Assembly (NCBI RefSeq): GCF_018847975.1
Contig: NZ_CP072597.1
Span: 5,557,001 to 5,621,000, forward strand
DNA from: Lysobacter sp. K5869
Lineage (GTDB): Bacteria; Pseudomonadota; Gammaproteobacteria; Xanthomonadales; Xanthomonadaceae
Length of the DNA stretch: 64,000 bases
Direction: 5' to 3'
The notes under the pieces were generated by a model. It was not told the DNA's origin. It made no database searches and worked only from the letters and a program-made list of their open reading frames with translations. A program made the position numbers and the translations under genes. This document shows positions 63,510 to 64,000 of this stretch, in pieces (position 1 is the first letter of the stretch; every line of letters begins with the position of its first letter).

Positions 63510-64000
63510 ATGAACAGCCGCCTCGTCGCCGTCCTGCTCGCCAGCGCCCTGCTCTCCGCCTGCGCCGCCGCTCCGGTCCGCCAGTCCGAACCGCGCCAGA
63601 CCGGCGCGGTGCCCGCGTGGACGCGCACGATTCCCGAGCGCTTCGTCTCCGACCCCAGCGCGCAGGACGAACTCGATTCGCTGGCGACCTGGCCCGCGGC
63701 CGACGGCTCGACCTGGCTGATCGCCAGCGCCAAGTCCACCCACCGCCTCGCCGTGTACGACGCCGACAGCGGCAAGCGCCTGCGCGAATTCGGCGGCAAG
63801 GGCGAAGCGCTGGGCCAGTTCAAGCGGCCCAACGGGCTGGCGGTGTTCGGCGACTATCTGTTCGTGGCCGAGCGCGACAACCACCGCGTGCAAGTGCTGC
63901 GCCTGCCGGAGTTCGCGCCACTGGGCAGCTTCGGCGAAGCCCAGCTGCGCAGCCCGTACGGCCTGTGGCTCAACGAAACCGCGCCGGGCGAGCTGGAGGT
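63510..64000 (+). CDS. Beta-propeller phytase-like lipoprotein, truncated by window edge
   Basis: 163 residues visible; the 3' part lies outside. The start MNSRLVAVLLASALLSACAA has lipobox LLSAC. The mature part, LATWPAADGSTWLIASAKST, RLAVYDADSGKRLREFGG and LFVAERDNHRVQVLRLP, follows the beta-propeller (3-phytase/SMP-30-like) blade pattern. Phytases of this type release phosphate from phytate using calcium; alternative NHL-repeat lipoprotein roles remain possible. Divergent from metX. Confidence 0.7.
   Translation, partial: MNSRLVAVLLASALLSACAAAPVRQSEPRQTGAVPAWTRTIPERFVSDPSAQDELDSLATWPAADGSTWLIASAKSTHRLAVYDADSGKRLREFGGKGEALGQFKRPNGLAVFGDYLFVAERDNHRVQVLRLPEFAPLGSFGEAQLRSPYGLWLNETAPGELE

Overview
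This 64 kb window is GC-rich bacterial chromosome. Gene content, codon bias and dispersed TGTAGGAGCGGCGC-type palindromes point to Xanthomonadaceae, most likely Lysobacter or a close relative: PilT/PilU, foldase-dependent lipase, secreted GH18 chitinase, an S-box SAM riboswitch before metX, and hybrid sensors with regulator propellers. No tRNA, rRNA, transposase, integrase or CRISPR array was seen. This attribution is inference.

Layout. 1-5.2 kb: a cut-off + strand gene, then a minus-strand ATGA-coupled trio (ATP-grasp ligase, FemAB/GNAT-like transferase, Rieske oxygenase) that looks like a small uncharacterised biosynthetic cassette, then a beta-rich protein behind a LacI-type operator. 5.2-11.2 kb: an AT-richer accessory block with a large signal-peptide-bearing RHS/YD protein, an ankyrin gene 8 nt downstream (toxin tip/immunity arrangement) and a decayed GGDEF tail. 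11.5-16.7 kb: pilT and pilU facing yggS-hyp-proC-DUF4426. 16.8-18.7 kb: lipase and its foldase. 19-25.4 kb: binding protein, AAC(6')-like acetyltransferase, pdxH, kinase, dodecin, aroKB, MarR. 25.5-30.8 kb: secreted S33 hydrolase, isochorismatase-fold hydrolase facing a GlxA-type AraC regulator, WGR protein, hemE, cupin. 30.8-31.6 kb: four tandem units of exactly 207 bp made from inverted REP-like arms. 31.6-42.7 kb: three tandem paralogous hybrid histidine kinases of about 1,200 residues. 43-45 kb: YceI-cytochrome b561-YceI. 45-48 kb: glutaredoxin, L-serine dehydratase, hydrolase. 48.3-53 kb: Tat-exported molybdenum hydroxylase, 2Fe-2S subunit, triheme cytochrome c. 53-59.5 kb: hydrolase, chitinase with a NagR-box-like operator, DUF3089 lipoprotein. 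59.7-63.4 kb: SAM riboswitch-metX-metB-hom. The window ends in a divergent lipoprotein resembling a beta-propeller phytase.

Functionally the window mixes housekeeping genes (aroKB, hemE, proC, pdxH, methionine branch, type IV pilus retraction) with predatory or saprophytic surface functions (chitinase, lipase, secreted hydrolases, RHS toxin) and an expanded sensory locus. Translational coupling through ATGA/GTGA overlaps is very common and decides many start sites given here. All assignments come from reading motifs and translations; no database search was run.
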